DNA from: Acidobacteriota bacterium
Lineage (GTDB): Bacteria > Pseudomonadota > Alphaproteobacteria > Caulobacterales > Hyphomonadaceae
Length of the DNA: 22,318 bases
Assembly (NCBI GenBank): GCA_016712445.1
Contig: JADJRB010000007.1
Span: 1-22,318 of the forward strand
Reading direction: 5' to 3'
The position numbers and the translations under genes were made by a program. Shown one piece after another: positions 20,310-22,318 of the stretch. Each line of letters starts with the position of its first letter. Position 1 is the stretch's first letter. The notes under the pieces were generated by a model. It saw only the letters and a list, made by a program, of their open reading frames with translations. It was not told where the DNA came from and searched no databases.

Positions 20310-22078
20310 GCTCGGCCGAACGCCGCGCCCTAGAACTGGAACTAGAGCTACTGCGCCGTGGCGGCGAGCAGCCGCAGGCGCCGCAGGAGTCCGACCTGCG
20401 CAGCGGCGCGCGCGCGTTCGCGCAGGGCGCGACGTTCGGTTTCCAGGATGAAGCCGCCGGCCTGATGGGCGCAGCAGCGTCATTGGTTGACCCGCGCGTA
20501 TCCGCGGGGCCGGGCGAAGTGTACCGCGACATTCAGCAGGCCGAACAGGCGGCGCAGAATCAGTTTGCCGAGCAGAATCCGGGGCAGAATTTAGCGCTAC
20601 AGGTAGCAGGTGGCGTGCTCAATCCGGCCAGCAAGGCGACGATGGGCATGGATCCGCTGAAGGCGGGCGCCATTGCGGGCGCAGTAACGGGCGCGGGCAA
20701 CGCGCAGGGCACGGGCGTTGCGGACACAATCGGCGGCGCCGCGGTCGGCGGCGGCACCGGCCTCGTATTCGGCGCCGGTGCGCAGCTCGCCGGCCAGGCA
20801 TGGAATCGCCTGGCGCCGGGCGTCCGCGGCCGGATGGTCGCGCTCGCGAAATCTACCGGCATGAGCCCGCAGCAACTGGCCGAGCGCCTGCGCGCCTTCG
20901 GCCCGGCCGGCACGCTGGCAGACATCAGCGACAACACGCGGGACGCGGGCGGGACGCTGGCCGCGCGGCTCGGTCTCGCGAAGCAGCGCATCCAGGCGTA
21001 CGAGCGGCGGGCGGAGCAGGCGTTCGGCCGGCTGATGCAGCCCATCATCCGCGGCATGGGCAGCCGCGCGCAGGGCGTGCAGACCGAGGCGCAGCTGCGC
21101 GCGGCGCTCGAGCAGCAGGCGAGCCCGCTGTACGAGCAGGCATTCGCGCAGCCAATCCAGATGACCGATCGCCTGCGCGACCTGCTGCGCCGGCCGGAAG
21201 TGCAAAGCGCGTGGCGCCGCACTCAGCGCGTGGGGGCGAATGACCTAGGCGTCAGCCTGGACGACCTGCGCAGCGGCGCGCTGCCGTCGTTCCGTGGCTG
21301 GCAGTACATCACCGAACTGCTGTACGACAAGCAGGCGGCACTGTTTGCGAAGCAGGCAACCAAGGAAGCCCGCAACGTGCGAGCGCTGCGGCAGGCGCTG
21401 CTGTCCGAGCTCGATGCGCAATCGCCGGCCTTCCAGCAGGCGCGGAGTATCTGGAGCGGCGCCAAGACGGCGGAGGATTCGCTGGCGGCCGGGGAGTCAT
21501 TCCTGCGGGACAGCGTTGACAAGGTAATCGACACGGTGCAGGACATGGACCCGGGCGATCTGCCGTTCTACCGCATCGGCGTCGGCCGCGCACTACAGGC
21601 GAAGCTCGAGACGCTGAACGACAATGCCGACATCACCCGCGCCCTGCGCAATCCAGCGTTCCGCGCAAAGCTGCGTACTGCAATGGGAGACGATGCGCTC
21701 GCGGCGGATTTCGTCAACAGCGTTCGCGTCGAGCAGGAGTTCCAGAAAACCTTCAACCAGCTATCGCGGCAGTCCGCGACGGCCGGGCGTCAGGCGATGG
21801 CCGAGCAATTGACCGGCGCCGGCGTGGTGGGCGACGTCACGAACGCCGCGGGCCAGGGCCTGTGGGACACGGCGCGGCAACTCCTGCGCAATGCCACGGG
21901 GCCGCGCGAAGCGACCATGCAGACCCTGGGCGACTTGCTGACGACGCAAGATCCGGCGCGCCAGCGCGTCGCGATCGCACTGATGCAGGAACAGCCCGAA
22001 ATGATGACGCCGGCCGCGATGTCGCGGCTGTATTTCCTACTTGGCCAGCAGGCCGCGAATCAGCGAGGGCAGCAGTAA
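20306..22078 (+). CDS. Internal virion / ejection protein C (590 aa)
   Basis: The GTG at 20306 overlaps the preceding stop as GTGA. The product begins MSSAERRALELELELLRRGG. It contains RSGARAFAQGATFGFQDEAA (32-51), a phrase common in phage ejection and large structural proteins. A glycine-rich hydrophobic stretch follows (about 115-170: AGAIAGAVTGAGNAQGTGVA, then GGAAVGGGTGLVFGAGAQLA) that could span or fuse with membranes. The remainder is long and helical (RIQAYERRAEQAFGRLMQPI, VDKVIDTVQDMDPGDLPFYR and the closing LYFLLGQQAANQRGQQ). It is the largest of the three internal proteins, directly before the tail fibre. No transglycosylase or peptidase motif was recognised. Confidence 0.65.
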   Translation: MSSAERRALELELELLRRGGEQPQAPQESDLRSGARAFAQGATFGFQDEAAGLMGAAASLVDPRVSAGPGEVYRDIQQAEQAAQNQFAEQNPGQNLALQVAGGVLNPASKATMGMDPLKAGAIAGAVTGAGNAQGTGVADTIGGAAVGGGTGLVFGAGAQLAGQAWNRLAPGVRGRMVALAKSTGMSPQQLAERLRAFGPAGTLADISDNTRDAGGTLAARLGLAKQRIQAYERRAEQAFGRLMQPIIRGMGSRAQGVQTEAQLRAALEQQASPLYEQAFAQPIQMTDRLRDLLRRPEVQSAWRRTQRVGANDLGVSLDDLRSGALPSFRGWQYITELLYDKQAALFAKQATKEARNVRALRQALLSELDAQSPAFQQARSIWSGAKTAEDSLAAGESFLRDSVDKVIDTVQDMDPGDLPFYRIGVGRALQAKLETLNDNADITRALRNPAFRAKLRTAMGDDALAADFVNSVRVEQEFQKTFNQLSRQSATAGRQAMAEQLTGAGVVGDVTNAAGQGLWDTARQLLRNATGPREATMQTLGDLLTTQDPARQRVAIALMQEQPEMMTPAAMSRLYFLLGQQAANQRGQQ

Positions 22079-22318
22079 TGCCGTGGAGCGCAGGAACCTA
22101 TGCCCGCCTGTACGGCTTGGCCGGATGGGTGGATGACCGGGACGCCGGGACAAAGATTCTGGCCACGCGGCACGACAGCCATGACCAGGACCTTGCGGAC
22201 GGCATCAACGCATGCCTGAAGAAAGACGGCACAAACGCAGCGACCGCCAACTTGAGTGTGGGCGGGTTCAAGATCACGAACCTGGGCACGCCGAGCGCCG
22301 GGACAGACGCCGCGACGA
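22078..22318 (+). CDS. Tail fibre protein, N-terminal 80 residues (3' truncated by window edge)
   Basis: The ATG at 22078 overlaps the preceding stop as TAATG. The encoded start, MPWSAGTYARLYGLAGWVDD, followed by RDAGTKILATRHDSHDQDLA, DGINACLKKDGTNAATANLS and GGFKITNLGTPSAGTDAAT, is the standard N-terminal region of podovirus tail fibres. It attaches the fibre to the tail. The gene runs off the right edge. Its C-terminal end may be the fibre end at 1-372 if the genome is circular, but the two partial frames do not join directly. Confidence 0.85.
   Translation, partial: MPWSAGTYARLYGLAGWVDDRDAGTKILATRHDSHDQDLADGINACLKKDGTNAATANLSVGGFKITNLGTPSAGTDAAT

Noticed and set aside
1..22318. Diversity-generating retroelement, suggested by resemblance to BPP-1
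   Set aside because: No reverse transcriptase, accessory protein or template/variable repeat pair was found, and the fibre end is not a C-type lectin of the Mtd kind.
1..22318. tRNA genes, CRISPR arrays, insertion sequences
   Set aside because: No cloverleaf with a T-loop signature, no regular repeat-spacer pattern and no transposase were seen on reading both strands.

Overview
The window is a GC-rich (roughly two-thirds G+C by eye) tailed-phage genome segment with the virion gene set of a short-tailed podovirus infecting a Gram-negative, probably proteobacterial, host. The order terminase, portal, scaffold, HK97-type capsid, decoration protein, tail adaptor, nozzle-like protein, internal/ejection proteins, tail fibre resembles Bordetella BPP-1-like and P22-like phages. 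Genes are tightly packed, with many ATGA, TGATG, TAATG and GTGA overlaps. I see no integrase, repressor, polymerase, helicase or recognisable endolysin.

Layout. 1-372 is the C-terminal end of a tail fibre gene, followed on the plus strand by two small genes (381-954). From about 4617 down to 1018 a minus-strand operon of small genes runs toward them: an unknown protein, a winged-helix protein, a protein with an SSB-type acidic tail, a coiled-coil protein, a C5 cytosine methyltransferase and a tail of tiny genes, three of which end in the same repeated terminus/ribosome-binding-site sequence. 4543-4970 is a gene-free control region with face-to-face and divergent promoter-like sequences, an inverted repeat, two terminator-like hairpins and two tandem DnaA boxes. 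From 4971 to the right edge a plus-strand late operon carries RusA, two small membrane proteins, terminase subunits, a large foreign-looking 807-residue protein, portal, a small conserved protein, scaffold, capsid, decoration protein, tail and ejection proteins, and the start of a tail fibre gene.

The left edge holds the end, and the right edge the start, of a tail fibre gene. The simplest reading is that both belong to one gene and that the window is a nearly complete, circularly permuted genome of little more than 22 kb, in which a single late operon and a single early operon converge near 955-1067. The two edges do not join in frame, so some fibre sequence must be missing if this is right.

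The most unusual element is the 807-residue gene between terL and portal. It has markedly lower GC than its neighbours, polysaccharide-deacetylase-like motifs, inserted repeated beta-rich modules and a carbohydrate-binding-like C-terminal part. It is spliced between two essential genes with coupled start/stop overlaps at both ends.
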